Below, piece by piece: positions 18,323 to 28,095 of a stretch of 49,089 nt of DNA. This DNA is from an uncultured Pelagibacteraceae bacterium (lineage in GTDB: Bacteria > Pseudomonadota > Alphaproteobacteria > Pelagibacterales > Pelagibacteraceae). The position numbers and the translations under genes were made by a program. How positions within the stretch are numbered: position 1 is the first letter of the stretch; each line of letters begins with the position of its first letter. The stretch lies in the NCBI GenBank assembly GCA_902605035.1, contig CACLBB010000009.1, forward strand, positions 1 through 49,089, given 5' to 3'. Below the pieces are notes generated by a model. That model was not told the origin of the DNA. It ran no database searches and worked only from the letters and a program-made list of their open reading frames with translations.

Positions 18323-18925
18323 ATGAGTGATGATGTAAAAAACATAATGGTAATTCTGTCATCACCATCTGGAGCCGGCAAAACAACTATTACAAAAAAA
18401 ATTCAACAAAAATATCAATCTTTTAAAATTTCAGTTTCCCATACAACAAGAAAACCACGTCCAAATGAAATAGATGGAGTCGACTACAATTTTGTGTCAA
18501 AAGATGAATTTCAAAAACTTATTGATGAAAAAAAGTTTTATGAATATGCAAAGATTTTTGAAAATTATTACGGGACTCTTAAAAAAACTGTTGACGAATC
18601 TATAAAAAAAAATGACCTAATTTTTGATATTGACTGGCAAGGAACTAAACAATTATCAAAATTTAAAAATTTAAAATTAATAAAAATTTTTCTTTTACCA
18701 CCTGATAAAAATGAATTAAAATCAAGATTAATTAAAAGAAATCAAGACTCTCCAGAAGAAGTTGAACGTAGGTTTAAAGCTTTTGATAACGATACGCTAC
18801 ATTGGCTTGATTACGACTATATAATAATCAACGAAAATTTAGAAAATTGTTATAAACAAATCGAAAACATAATTCTTAATTATAAAAATACTCAAAAACT
18901 TTCATATAATTCTGTAAGTTCATAA
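18323..18925 (+). CDS. gmk: Guanylate kinase
   Basis: It phosphorylates GMP to GDP with ATP, downstream of guaB/guaA in the same pathway. The P-loop SSPSGAGKTT (residues 13-22), the GMP-binding SVSHTTRKPRPNEIDGVDY segment and FDIDWQGTKQL are clear. Length is 200 aa. The last 34 bases overlap the convergent rsmA gene, so the C-terminal tail is encoded opposite the RsmA C-terminus. Confidence 0.96.
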   Translation: MSDDVKNIMVILSSPSGAGKTTITKKIQQKYQSFKISVSHTTRKPRPNEIDGVDYNFVSKDEFQKLIDEKKFYEYAKIFENYYGTLKKTVDESIKKNDLIFDIDWQGTKQLSKFKNLKLIKIFLLPPDKNELKSRLIKRNQDSPEEVERRFKAFDNDTLHWLDYDYIIINENLENCYKQIENIILNYKNTQKLSYNSVSS

Positions 18926-19677
18926 TATACATTTGGACTAATGTCAGAAGGTCTTTTTTTTAAATCAAGATTTTTTATTTTTTTAAGTTTTTCTTTTCTT
19001 TTAAATATTTTTTTTATACTTTTATTTATCATCTTTCTTTTATTTGAAAATATTATATTTGTAATTTTTTCTAAATTTTCTATATTTTTAATCTTAATCA
19101 TTTCGTTTTTTGGTTGAAGTTGTATTACAGTTGAATCCACTTTGGGTTTTGGTAAAAAACAGTTTGGTGACACATTAAATTTTTTTACCATATGTAATCT
19201 ATAGTTACATAAAATTGACATTCTTCCATAATTATTTGAATTAAATTTACCAATTATTCTTTCAGCCATCTCTTTTTGAAACATTAAAACTAAATCAGAA
19301 TATTTTGGAGGCCATTTATTAAATTTAATAAATTTTACAAGAATTTGCGAAGAAATATTATAGGGTAAATTGCCAAATATAATGGTATTTTTTTTAATAT
19401 TTTTTTCAATATTAAATTTCAAAATATCACTGTTAAAAATTTTGATTAATTTATTTTTTTTGTATTTAGATATTAATCTATTAGCTAAAATATTATCTTT
19501 TTCAATTAAAGTTAGAGATTTTGGTTTTCTTTTTAGAATTTCATTTGTTAAAAAACCTTTTCCGGGGCCGATTTCTAGAACATTTTTGTTAAATAGTTTT
19601 GTAGTATTTATTATTTTTCTTTTAATATTATGATCAATTAAGAAGTTTTGTCCTAATGATTTTTTAGGATATTCCAT
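18892..19677 (-). CDS. rsmA: 16S rRNA (A1518/A1519) dimethyltransferase RsmA
   Basis: KsgA/RsmA dimethylates two adjacent adenines in helix 45 of 16S rRNA. Visible motifs are SLGQNFL (7-13), the SAM motif LEIGPGKGFLT (34-44), the catalytic NLPYNIS, and the helix-rich C-terminal domain ending PSDISPNVYYELTELY. Length is 261 aa. It is the last gene of the minus-strand run lptF-lptG-lptD-surA-pdxA-rsmA; its ATG abuts the pdxA stop. The pdxA-rsmA pairing is widely conserved. Confidence 0.96.
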   Translation of the reverse strand: MEYPKKSLGQNFLIDHNIKRKIINTTKLFNKNVLEIGPGKGFLTNEILKRKPKSLTLIEKDNILANRLISKYKKNKLIKIFNSDILKFNIEKNIKKNTIIFGNLPYNISSQILVKFIKFNKWPPKYSDLVLMFQKEMAERIIGKFNSNNYGRMSILCNYRLHMVKKFNVSPNCFLPKPKVDSTVIQLQPKNEMIKIKNIENLEKITNIIFSNKRKMINKSIKKIFKRKEKLKKIKNLDLKKRPSDISPNVYYELTELYESF

Positions 19678-20640
19678 TTACTTTTTGTTTATAAATTTTA
19701 CACATTCTAAGAGACTTTTAAAATTGCCTTTATTTTTTCCTATCAAATTAATGGCTGGTCCATGGTCGGGTGAAACCCGAATATAAGGCAAACCTAAGGT
19801 TAGATTGATGGCATTATACTTAAACAGCGTTTTAAATGGAGTTAAAACTTGATCGTGATACATCCCAACTAATACATTAAATTTTTTGTAATTAGTAATA
19901 AAAGATGTATCAGAAACTAAAGGTCCTTGTATGTTAATACCTCTTTTTTTAAGATCAGAAATCGCAGGAATAATCTTTTTCACTTCTTCACTATTCTTTT
20001 TTAATTCCCCATTATGGGGATTTAACCCTAACATTCCTATCTTGGGCCTAATTTTAAAAATTTTTTTAAAGTTTTTGTCTAAGCTTAAAATTTTTCTGAT
20101 TATAAATTTTTTAGTTATAACTTTTGACACATCTTTAACATTTATATGTGTTGTAATTGGCACAACCGAAAAAGATTTATTGTAAATCATCATTATCTCG
20201 GATTTATCTCGAATTTTACACATCGACGCAAAGTATTCCGTTACACCTATCTTATTAGTTTTTGTTAGTAACCTTTTGTCTATGGGGCAGTTAATTATTC
20301 CTTTTATATATTTTTCATTTGCTAGTTCATTTGCTAATTCCAAAGATTTCAATAAATATTTTGAAGACTCATACAACGGAACTTTGAAAGGATTTTTAAA
20401 ATTTAATGGGACATCAAAAATCTTTAAGTGATTATAAGAACTTTGTTCGGTAAAACTTTTTAATTTTAAAAGTTTTAATTTAACTTTTAATTTTTCAAAT
20501 TGTTTTCGCATCAATGAATAATTACCTATAAAAAAAATATTTTTTTTTTCACTTTTTTTTAATCTCTTCCAAGTTTTAAATATAATTTCTGAATTTATGC
20601 TATTTGGATCTGCAGTAATTATAATAATTTTATTTCTCAT
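19678..20640 (-). CDS. pdxA: 4-hydroxythreonine-4-phosphate dehydrogenase
   Basis: An NAD-dependent enzyme of the DXP-dependent pyridoxal phosphate pathway. Family segments seen are ITADPNSINSE near the N-terminus, CPIDKRLL, GLNPHNGE, GPLVSDTSF, and GMYHDQVLTPFKT, which holds a metal-binding histidine. HGPA is present near the C-terminus. Length is 320 aa, typical. The start overlaps the surA stop by four bases (ATGA). Confidence 0.95.
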   Translation of the reverse strand: MRNKIIIITADPNSINSEIIFKTWKRLKKSEKKNIFFIGNYSLMRKQFEKLKVKLKLLKLKSFTEQSSYNHLKIFDVPLNFKNPFKVPLYESSKYLLKSLELANELANEKYIKGIINCPIDKRLLTKTNKIGVTEYFASMCKIRDKSEIMMIYNKSFSVVPITTHINVKDVSKVITKKFIIRKILSLDKNFKKIFKIRPKIGMLGLNPHNGELKKNSEEVKKIIPAISDLKKRGINIQGPLVSDTSFITNYKKFNVLVGMYHDQVLTPFKTLFKYNAINLTLGLPYIRVSPDHGPAINLIGKNKGNFKSLLECVKFINKK

Positions 20641-21576
20641 TTTACTTCTATAGACGCTTTGTTTCTAATTTTAGATAAATGACTTCTAGAAAATAAATCT
20701 AAAATTTCATTCTTTTTTTGATTAATTATTTTATTTTTTGTTTTTACTATGTCAATTTTATTGATATCGAGTTTTTTTATTTCATTTAATTTAATAAATA
20801 AAATTGTCTCGTTTTGAAATATAGGCTCAGACACCTCCTCTAGGTTTAAATTATTTACAATATTTAAAATATTATTAGATAAAGCTTCAGCGTTAATCCA
20901 GCCGAGGTTTCCGCCCTCCATTGCTGTTAAAGAGACACTATATTTTATTGCTGTGTTTTCAAAACCTTCATTATCAATTTGATTTTGTATTTCTTTCACA
21001 AGATCATTGGTATTTTTATTATCTGTAATTTGTATTTCTATTTCAGATAATCTGAATTCTATAAGATTTTTTTTATTATCTATTATTCTTTTAAGTTCTT
21101 CATCAACCTCATTTTCATCAACACTTACTTTTTTTCCATATATTCCTAGTATTAATTGTTGCCAGGCTAGCTCGACTTTGATTTCTTCCTCATATAAATC
21201 ATAACTTAAATTATTTATTTTAAAGATATTTTTAAATTCTTTTAAATTATTAGCATAATTCTTAGAAATTCTTTTAATAAAATCACTAGTATCTAATTCA
21301 TCATTTAAAAGATTAGCTTTTATTACTTCTCTCTTTTTTAGTTTATAATTGATCAAGCTTTTTAGAGAGGTGTTTTTAAGTTTATCTATATTTGCTTGTG
21401 TCATATTTTCATTATTAAGAATAAGATTTGTCCTTATCTTATTCTTTAATTCATAAGAAGTGACAATTTGATCATCTACATTAACTATTATCTTACTTTG
21501 GAATGCTGAATAGGAATGATTAATATTTATAAAAAAAGATAATATGATTAAATATAAATATTTTTTTTATTCTCAT
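20637..21576 (-). pseudogene. surA: SurA-like periplasmic peptidyl-prolyl isomerase, N-terminus frameshifted
   Basis: SurA chaperones outer-membrane proteins such as LptD, encoded immediately upstream. The open frame from an internal ATG (21404) gives 255 aa with a parvulin domain (about EIEIQITDNKN... through GGNLGWI to ILFIKLNEI) but no signal peptide. The same frame continues upstream without stop to 21570 and encodes a convincing signal peptide and SurA start (KKYLYLIILSFFININHSYSA, then IIVNVDDQIVTSYEL). A perfectly placed ATG at 21576, right after the lptD stop, is one base out of frame, separated by a run of eight A (coding strand, 21568-21561). With seven A the gene reads through as 312 aa. 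It is a sequence error, a real frameshift, or a slippage site. Confidence 0.82.
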
Positions 21577-23889
21577 TTATTGACTAAAAGACGGAGAGTT
21601 AATATTTCCGAAGGGAACAAATGTGATTTTAAACATTAAAGAGTTTTCAGCTTCTAATTCAGAGTCTTCGTAGAATTCTCTTCGATAAACTATACCTGCT
21701 CTTAAACAGTCATTAAGATATTCATAACTTAGATTATAGTACTCCGCTGAATTAGTAACTAAATTTCTTTTAGTCTCTGCAGAAAAAAGACCATTAGAAC
21801 TTTTTACTAGGTCAATTTTAGCCCTCATGTACTCTTGATCTCCTATGTGCTTTTTCTCTTGAAGATAGCCAAAGTTGAACTTTATTGTCTCTAAATCAAT
21901 ATCTGTAGATATTTCATTAAAATTTAAGTCATTATAATTTTGATCAATCGCAAAATTATAATTTAAACTAGTTTTTTCATTAAGCTGATAGCTCATATTA
22001 CCGACCACATCAGAGAGTTTTTCATCTAGACTTGAAGAAGAAGGCATATTTTTGTTTTCTTTTTCGTTTACCACTTGCCCCATTTTAAGACCAAACTGTT
22101 TTTGATTGTTACTTCCTTGTAATTCATAATCAAATCCAATAGTGGCGCTTAATCCTCCCTCAAAGTTATTATTTGTGTTTAATCGATCCAAAGTAAATAT
22201 ATTTAAATGGTTTAATTTTGCTCCATTTGACTCTTTACGCATGTAATCTGGAGCATATCTCAAAAGAACTTTTGGAGTTAAAAGTTGAGTAAGTTTATTT
22301 TCAGTTTTTTTAAATAGATTTAATTCAGCTAAATACCCAAGGGCCCCAAAAACTTCACTTGTAGTATCCGTTTTAAACTCAGTATTTTTCGCTTCATAAT
22401 TGACATTTTTTAATTTACCTAAAATTTTACCGTTTAATCCAGATTTTAATTTTAGATTTCTATATTTCCAATCAACATCATTTATTAGAAATTTCGTAAA
22501 TTTATTAGTGTCGTAATTATGAACTTTTAAATTTGAGGTAAAATCTGCATTTCCATATTTATTACTAAATAAATTTCTATCCAAAATGATTTCGGGTAAA
22601 ATATATTCGTATTTGTCATTATAGTTTTCTTTTAAAGTTTCATATATACTTGCGTTTAGTCCAAGAAAAATATTTTCATTTTGATGAGTGAAATTAAGCG
22701 AATTTTCTAATGTTTCAGTTTCATATGAAGCTAAGTTAGATTTAATTTTATATAATTTGAGATATTTATCATCCGAAACATTTTGGAGAGATAATTCAAA
22801 GGTGTTTTCTGAACCATTATTACTTCTAAAATTTTTGATATATTTAGCAAATAAATGTGATCTATCACCGACTTTTTTAGATTTTTCTGATTCTCTAAAA
22901 CCTTCAGAGTAACCGAGATCGGCAATAATATTTGAGTTTTCAAAGGCCTGTCTATATTCTCCCAATAATAAAGGACGTTCAGAGTCGAACAGATTTCCAG
23001 TTAAAGTAAAATCTTTATCTTGATCCATAGCCCAGAAATATGGAATTTTAAAACCAGTTCCTAAGTTTTTTGAGCTAGTTAAAGTCGGAGGAAGGAATCC
23101 AGATCTTCTGTTTACTGATGGATCAGGGTGAGATAATTTTGGTAAATAAAAAATTGGTATATCATAAACTTTAATGACAGCATTGTCATAGTAAATAGTT
23201 TTATTGGTTTTATTGTGTTTCATTTTGCTGGCTTGAATAGACCAAGGGGGGCAAGCATCATTTTCTCTATAATCACATAAGGTAAAAATACTTTTTGTAA
23301 ATTCATTTTTTTTTTCATCAAATTTTATTGTATTAGCAAAAACTCGAGGTTTATTTTCTTTGTTTAGTTTGAAGCTTTTCTGATTCAGGAAAGCTTTAAT
23401 ATCAGTTCCAACTATTTCCCTCTTCTTTTCATCGATATAAACTTGAGAAAAATTATAAGAATTATTTTTAACATCTATAACTTTAATATTGCCAACAGAT
23501 TTAAAAAATTTTTTTTTTGTAAAATACTCAAAATTTTCTAGGAAGATATTATTTCCATCAAAATCTGTTATTACGGCTGGGTCTTTCGAGTTAATAATAT
23601 TTTTTTGATTATCAAAAAATATATTAGCACCTTTCAATACATATCCCTCTGATGTTGTTAATGTTGTTTCACCTTTACTATTTAATTTTTTTGACGTTTT
23701 ATCAAAAACTGCGTATTCAGTTTTAAAGATGTTATTTTGGTCATCTGTAGCTACAACTTTGTTCCTAAAAATTGTTAATTTTGTATCCTTATCAATTGAA
23801 ATAGTTTCAGCTTGGATATTCAAATTTTCAGCCCTTACAGGACTTAAGATAAAAATTATGAATAGAAAAAAAATAAAGTTACTTTTCAT
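21577..23889 (-). CDS. lptD: LPS-assembly protein LptD
   Basis: The outer-membrane beta-barrel that inserts lipopolysaccharide into the outer leaflet. It has a signal peptide (FIFFLFIIFILSPVRAEN), an N-terminal OstA/LptA-like beta-jellyroll (about residues 25-180; NIQAETISIDKDTKLTIF), the conserved PFYLP-like stretch (YDIPIFYLPKLSHPDPSVNRRSGFLPP region), and a long barrel. Cysteines occur near 205-214 (LCDYRENDAC) and near the C-terminus (LNDCLRAG), where family members form the assembly disulfides. Length is 770 aa. The start overlaps lptG by 11 bases; surA follows directly. Confidence 0.95.
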   Translation of the reverse strand: MKSNFIFFLFIIFILSPVRAENLNIQAETISIDKDTKLTIFRNKVVATDDQNNIFKTEYAVFDKTSKKLNSKGETTLTTSEGYVLKGANIFFDNQKNIINSKDPAVITDFDGNNIFLENFEYFTKKKFFKSVGNIKVIDVKNNSYNFSQVYIDEKKREIVGTDIKAFLNQKSFKLNKENKPRVFANTIKFDEKKNEFTKSIFTLCDYRENDACPPWSIQASKMKHNKTNKTIYYDNAVIKVYDIPIFYLPKLSHPDPSVNRRSGFLPPTLTSSKNLGTGFKIPYFWAMDQDKDFTLTGNLFDSERPLLLGEYRQAFENSNIIADLGYSEGFRESEKSKKVGDRSHLFAKYIKNFRSNNGSENTFELSLQNVSDDKYLKLYKIKSNLASYETETLENSLNFTHQNENIFLGLNASIYETLKENYNDKYEYILPEIILDRNLFSNKYGNADFTSNLKVHNYDTNKFTKFLINDVDWKYRNLKLKSGLNGKILGKLKNVNYEAKNTEFKTDTTSEVFGALGYLAELNLFKKTENKLTQLLTPKVLLRYAPDYMRKESNGAKLNHLNIFTLDRLNTNNNFEGGLSATIGFDYELQGSNNQKQFGLKMGQVVNEKENKNMPSSSSLDEKLSDVVGNMSYQLNEKTSLNYNFAIDQNYNDLNFNEISTDIDLETIKFNFGYLQEKKHIGDQEYMRAKIDLVKSSNGLFSAETKRNLVTNSAEYYNLSYEYLNDCLRAGIVYRREFYEDSELEAENSLMFKITFVPFGNINSPSFSQ

Positions 23890-24967
23890 TTATTTGCAAA
23901 ACTCCTATCGACGTAAAAAGTCCAATTGTAACTATAGGTACCCAGGCAGCTAATGATAATGAAATTCTATTTGCTTGACCTAACGCTAAGGATAAGTCTT
24001 TAAAATAATATATTGCTACACAGGTAATTAGACCCACTATAACAAATGTTAAATTATTTGATTTTTTTAGAGCATTCATAGTCAATATAGAGGCTAAACC
24101 AGTCATTAAAAATAAAAAGAAGGGTAGTGATAACAAAGAATTTAAATTTTGATCTAAATAAGTTTTATTGTAACCTTTTTCTTGTAGATTTTTATAATTA
24201 AGCAGCAAATCCAAAAATGACATTGCATCGAAGTTTCTATAAAGACTAGTTATCTTTATATAATCATAGTTAGATTGTATAATAAGTTTTTCTTTAAAAA
24301 TTTGTTTAGACAAACCATCTTTAAAAGAGCTAATTGTAACATTATTTAAGATCCACTCTTTATTTGAAATATCAGCAGTTTCAGAGTGAATTTTTTGAGT
24401 CAAATTATATTTCTCATCTAAATTAAAAATACTAATATTTTTAAGTATATTACTTTTAGTTTGATCAGCTGAAATTATTCTATTTGTCTTATTAATATTT
24501 TCTTTGATCCATAGTCCATTTTTATTTACTACAATTAAGTGATCTACATCACGAGAATATTTAGACTTTGTTTGTTCATAGTATTTAACCATTGAAGATG
24601 TTATCGGATTTATAGCGAATAAGATTATCCAACCAAAAACAAAAGAAGTAAAAGCTAAAATAAAAAATATTTTAAAATTCGAATATCCAAAAACTTTCAA
24701 AGTTAAAAGATCTTTACTATTTCTTAAATATAGCAAGAACCACATACTCGAGATAAATATTATAAATGGAAGTAATTTAATTAATAAATTTGGGATATAT
24801 AGAGCTGTTAAGGTCAATGGTGTTAATATAGAAGTATTTAAATTCTTAAAAAACTCTATTTCCTCAAATAAGTTTAATATTATCCCAAAACTGTAAAATA
24901 TTAAGATCACTTTGAAGATTGTTTTTAAAAAATTGAATAATAAATAATTAAATAAAATAGTATTCAT
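23879..24967 (-). CDS. lptG: LPS export permease LptG
   Basis: A YjgP/YjgQ-family permease (362 aa) with three N-terminal and three C-terminal transmembrane helices around a periplasmic jellyroll domain. It forms the LptB2FG ABC transporter that extracts LPS from the inner membrane. I call the second of the two adjacent paralogues LptG because it abuts lptD (11-base overlap) and has the usual lptF-lptG-lptD alphaproteobacterial order. Two bases separate it from lptF. lptB is not in this window. Confidence 0.9.
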   Translation of the reverse strand: MNTILFNYLLFNFLKTIFKVILIFYSFGIILNLFEEIEFFKNLNTSILTPLTLTALYIPNLLIKLLPFIIFISSMWFLLYLRNSKDLLTLKVFGYSNFKIFFILAFTSFVFGWIILFAINPITSSMVKYYEQTKSKYSRDVDHLIVVNKNGLWIKENINKTNRIISADQTKSNILKNISIFNLDEKYNLTQKIHSETADISNKEWILNNVTISSFKDGLSKQIFKEKLIIQSNYDYIKITSLYRNFDAMSFLDLLLNYKNLQEKGYNKTYLDQNLNSLLSLPFFLFLMTGLASILTMNALKKSNNLTFVIVGLITCVAIYYFKDLSLALGQANRISLSLAAWVPIVTIGLFTSIGVLQINEK

Positions 24968-24969
24968 TG

Positions 24970-26097
24970 CTATACAGTTTCTCTATTAAGTTTATAAATC
25001 AAATAAAAATAAATTATTGGAATAAGAATAAAAGGCGATATGACAAATAATGTTCCGATTAATTTTGAAATTCCAGTATAACGAATTATTAATTCTGAAT
25101 AAAGCAGTATTAAAAAGCTATAAAAAAAAATACTGTACTTATTTACAAAAATATTTTTTTTTGATTGAGTTCTAATTAATAAAAAAGAACAAATCAGAGC
25201 AATTATTGGAATATAGAATGGAAGAAGAAACCTTCTGTTTAGAACAGTAATTATTTCATCTTTCGCATTTTCTTTACAATTAATTATTGTTTTAGAAAAT
25301 TCAGTAATACATCTTATCAAATCACCTGACGATGTTTCCTGTAACTTTACTTGTTTTATAATTCCAGTTTTTAGATTTTTTAAATCTATATTTATTTGTT
25401 CGAATTTTACAATATTATTTTTTTTATTATCTTTACTTGTTGAAATTATATTCCCGTCAAATAGTATCATTTTTTTCTCTCCAACAACTCCTTCCTTAGC
25501 AATTATGGTTGTAGAACTTGTTTCAGTTTCATTTGAAGTTAAATTTTTAAGAGCATTAGATTTATCAAACATAAAAACATTTTTTATTTCACTTTGAAAC
25601 TTTTCTTCTACAATAAATGTAAAGCCTTTAAACGAGTCACTGAACTGCTGAATTCTTATGGTAGGTAGAAAAGAATTAAAACCTTCTTTGTTAAGCAAAC
25701 TTCTAGATTTATTTAGGGCCAATGGAGTTATTACAGTTGAAAATATTAAATAAAATATAAGTATAAAAATTGAAATTAAAAAGAAAAGATTTACTATTTT
25801 TAATTTCTTTACACCAGATGTCCATAATATTATCAATTCATTATCCTGGATTTGTTTCATTAGGAAAATCATAAGAGACAAGAGAAAAGACAAAGGGATT
25901 AACTTTGTCATAATTGCTGTAAGATTTAAAAAAGAGTACTGAAAATAAGTAGATATAGAATATCCGTTTTCTACTATTAAATCTAAAAAATTTACTGCTC
26001 TTACAGTCCAGGCGATTGCCGATAACCCAAATAATATTACAACAAATGTTTTTAGAATCTCTTTTATAAAATTTTGATAAATTTTGTTTTCTAGCAT
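24970..26097 (-). CDS. lptF: LPS export permease LptF
   Basis: A 375-residue permease of the same YjgP/YjgQ family, starting MLENKIYQNFIKEILKTF with helices at about 15-35, 55-80 and 97-125, a periplasmic domain, and three C-terminal helices. The cytoplasmic coupling segment QIQDNELIILWTSGV is clear. Partner of LptG and LptB in LPS extraction. It is the first gene of the minus-strand LPS run and is divergent from pepA across 137 bases, where its promoter must lie. Confidence 0.9.
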   Translation of the reverse strand: MLENKIYQNFIKEILKTFVVILFGLSAIAWTVRAVNFLDLIVENGYSISTYFQYSFLNLTAIMTKLIPLSFLLSLMIFLMKQIQDNELIILWTSGVKKLKIVNLFFLISIFILIFYLIFSTVITPLALNKSRSLLNKEGFNSFLPTIRIQQFSDSFKGFTFIVEEKFQSEIKNVFMFDKSNALKNLTSNETETSSTTIIAKEGVVGEKKMILFDGNIISTSKDNKKNNIVKFEQINIDLKNLKTGIIKQVKLQETSSGDLIRCITEFSKTIINCKENAKDEIITVLNRRFLLPFYIPIIALICSFLLIRTQSKKNIFVNKYSIFFYSFLILLYSELIIRYTGISKLIGTLFVISPFILIPIIYFYLIYKLNRETV

Positions 26098-26234
26098 TGC
26101 AATTTAATGTATATAAGTAAAGCAACCTTAATTAAATTTCAATCTATGGTTTAAGTATGACCAATTTTCCATTGAAATCTGATATATTTGCACATATATA
26201 CCACTCAATCCGGCTAAAAATTATATAAAAAAAT

Positions 26235-27692
26235 ATGTCTATAAAAATTACTTATCTTAACAAGTCAAGCAGTAAGCCATCAGCAAATGTAGTTTTATTC
26301 ACTGACGAAAAATTTAAGATTAATAACCTAAAAAGATATCTCTCTAATTCCGAATTTTTATACATAAATGATTTGCTTAAAACTAGTGACCTTAAAAAGA
26401 ATTTATTAGTCTTTGAACTTACTTCTAAAAAAAAGATAGTTTTAATATCAATTAAAAATAGCTTAAAGACTTCAGATATAGAAAATTTAGGAGCTGAGTT
26501 TTATGGACGTATAAACTATGGAAAGAATAGTGAGTATTTTATAATTTCAGACAGTGTAGACTCAAAAAATGAGAATTTTATAGGATATTTTCTTCATGGA
26601 CTAAAATTAAAATCATATGAATTCAAAAAATATAAAACAAAAGAAGAGACAAGACTTATTTCTATTAACGTGCTGGGAAATAAAAACAAACCTTCGGCTC
26701 AAAATCAATTAAAGTTTAAGGCTTTGGAAGAAGGAACTTTTTATGCAAGAGACTTAGTTTCTGAGCCAGGCAATGTTCTTCATCCTGACGAATATGCTAA
26801 AAGGTTAAATGCTCTCAAGAAAGATGGTTTAAAAGTAAATATTTATGATGAAAAAAAATTAAAAAAACTTAGGATGAATGCTTTGCTTGGCGTAGGTATG
26901 GGAAGTGTTAGAGGATCATATCTTGTTACAATGAAATGGAATGGAGCAAAAAATAATTCTAAACCTTTAGCATTTGTAGGAAAAGGAGTTACTTTTGATA
27001 CCGGTGGATATTCTTTAAAACCTGCAAGATTTATGGAGGACATGACTTATGATATGGCAGGTTCTGCAGCAGTAGTTGGTTTAATGAAAAGCTTAGCATT
27101 ACGAAAAGCAAAAATTAATGCTGTGGGAGTTGTAGGTCTTGTGGAGAATATGGTCAGTGGAGTCGCTCAAAGACCTGGGGATATTGTCAAATCTTATAGT
27201 GGCAAAACTATAGAGGTATTAAATACAGATGCAGAAGGTCGATTAGTTTTAGCTGATGCAATAACTTTCACAGAAAAAAAATTTAAACCAAAATTTATGA
27301 TTGACCTAGCAACTCTAACAGGTGCAATCATAGTCTCTTTAGGATCTGAATATGCTGGACTTTTTTCAAACGACGATAAGTTATCTAATCAAATCATAAA
27401 TGCTGGAGAAAAAGTAGAAGAAAAACTATGGAGAATGCCTCTTCACAAAAATTACGATAAACTTATGAATTCAAAAAACGCAGATGTACAAAATATAAAT
27501 TATGTTGGAGGTGCTGGATCTACAACCGCAGCGCAATTTTTACAAAGATTTATTTTAAATAAAACACCTTGGGCGCATTTAGATATTGCAGGTATGGCTT
27601 TTTCTAAATACGGAGGTGCTTTGAATTCTGGTGGAGCAACTGGATTTGGCGTAAGATTACTAAACCAGTTAGTTGAAGAATATTATGAATAA
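26235..27692 (+). CDS. pepA: Leucyl aminopeptidase (M17)
   Basis: A cytosolic dinuclear-metal aminopeptidase of 485 aa that trims N-terminal residues from peptides. The metal site is intact: VGKGVTFDTGGYSLKP, the D in MTYDMAGSAAV, and the family signature NTDAEGRLVLADA. The N-terminal domain is divergent, as usual. Its end overlaps ndk by 8 bases. It is divergent from lptF, as often seen in alphaproteobacteria. Confidence 0.95.
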   Translation: MSIKITYLNKSSSKPSANVVLFTDEKFKINNLKRYLSNSEFLYINDLLKTSDLKKNLLVFELTSKKKIVLISIKNSLKTSDIENLGAEFYGRINYGKNSEYFIISDSVDSKNENFIGYFLHGLKLKSYEFKKYKTKEETRLISINVLGNKNKPSAQNQLKFKALEEGTFYARDLVSEPGNVLHPDEYAKRLNALKKDGLKVNIYDEKKLKKLRMNALLGVGMGSVRGSYLVTMKWNGAKNNSKPLAFVGKGVTFDTGGYSLKPARFMEDMTYDMAGSAAVVGLMKSLALRKAKINAVGVVGLVENMVSGVAQRPGDIVKSYSGKTIEVLNTDAEGRLVLADAITFTEKKFKPKFMIDLATLTGAIIVSLGSEYAGLFSNDDKLSNQIINAGEKVEEKLWRMPLHKNYDKLMNSKNADVQNINYVGGAGSTTAAQFLQRFILNKTPWAHLDIAGMAFSKYGGALNSGGATGFGVRLLNQLVEEYYE

Positions 27693-28095
27693 AATTGAGC
27701 AAACTCTCTCAATTATAAAACCAGATGCAGTTGAAAGAAATTTAATAGAAGATATTAAATCAATCTTCACACAAAATAATTTAAGCATAAAAGAAAATAA
27801 AAAAATCCACATTACAAAAGAGGAGGCTGCAGAATTTTATAAAGTTCACCAGCCAAAGCCTTTTTATGAGGATTTATGTGCTTATTTATCATCAGGGCCA
27901 ATAGTTGTAATGATTTTAGAAGGTGATAACGCAGTTTCCAAAAATCGAAAATTGATGGGCGCTACAGATCCAAAGAATGCAGAAGAAAACACAATTAGAA
28001 AACTATACGGATTGTCAATAGATAAAAACTCTGTACATGGTTCAGATTCATTAGAAAATGCAAAAAAGGAAATAGATTTCTTTTTTAAAAATTAA
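27685..28095 (+). CDS. ndk: Nucleoside diphosphate kinase
   Basis: It balances nucleoside triphosphate pools by transferring the gamma phosphate via a phosphohistidine; the histidine lies in NSVHGSDS. LSIIKPDAVERN and RKLMGATDPKNAEENTIRK are diagnostic. An upstream in-frame TTG at 27673 would add four residues, but I choose ATG at 27685 (MNKIEQTLSIIKPD, 136 aa), which matches family length. It starts inside the pepA end (8-base overlap) and its stop is nested with that of purN in the four bases TTAA. Confidence 0.95.
   Translation: MNKIEQTLSIIKPDAVERNLIEDIKSIFTQNNLSIKENKKIHITKEEAAEFYKVHQPKPFYEDLCAYLSSGPIVVMILEGDNAVSKNRKLMGATDPKNAEENTIRKLYGLSIDKNSVHGSDSLENAKKEIDFFFKN

Noticed and set aside
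26098-26234. Possible tRNA or small RNA in the lptF/pepA gap
   Set aside because: I could not form a cloverleaf or a strong hairpin with a T-run; it is best read as a divergent promoter region.
27673-27684. TTG start for ndk
   Set aside because: The ATG four codons later gives the normal family length and start.
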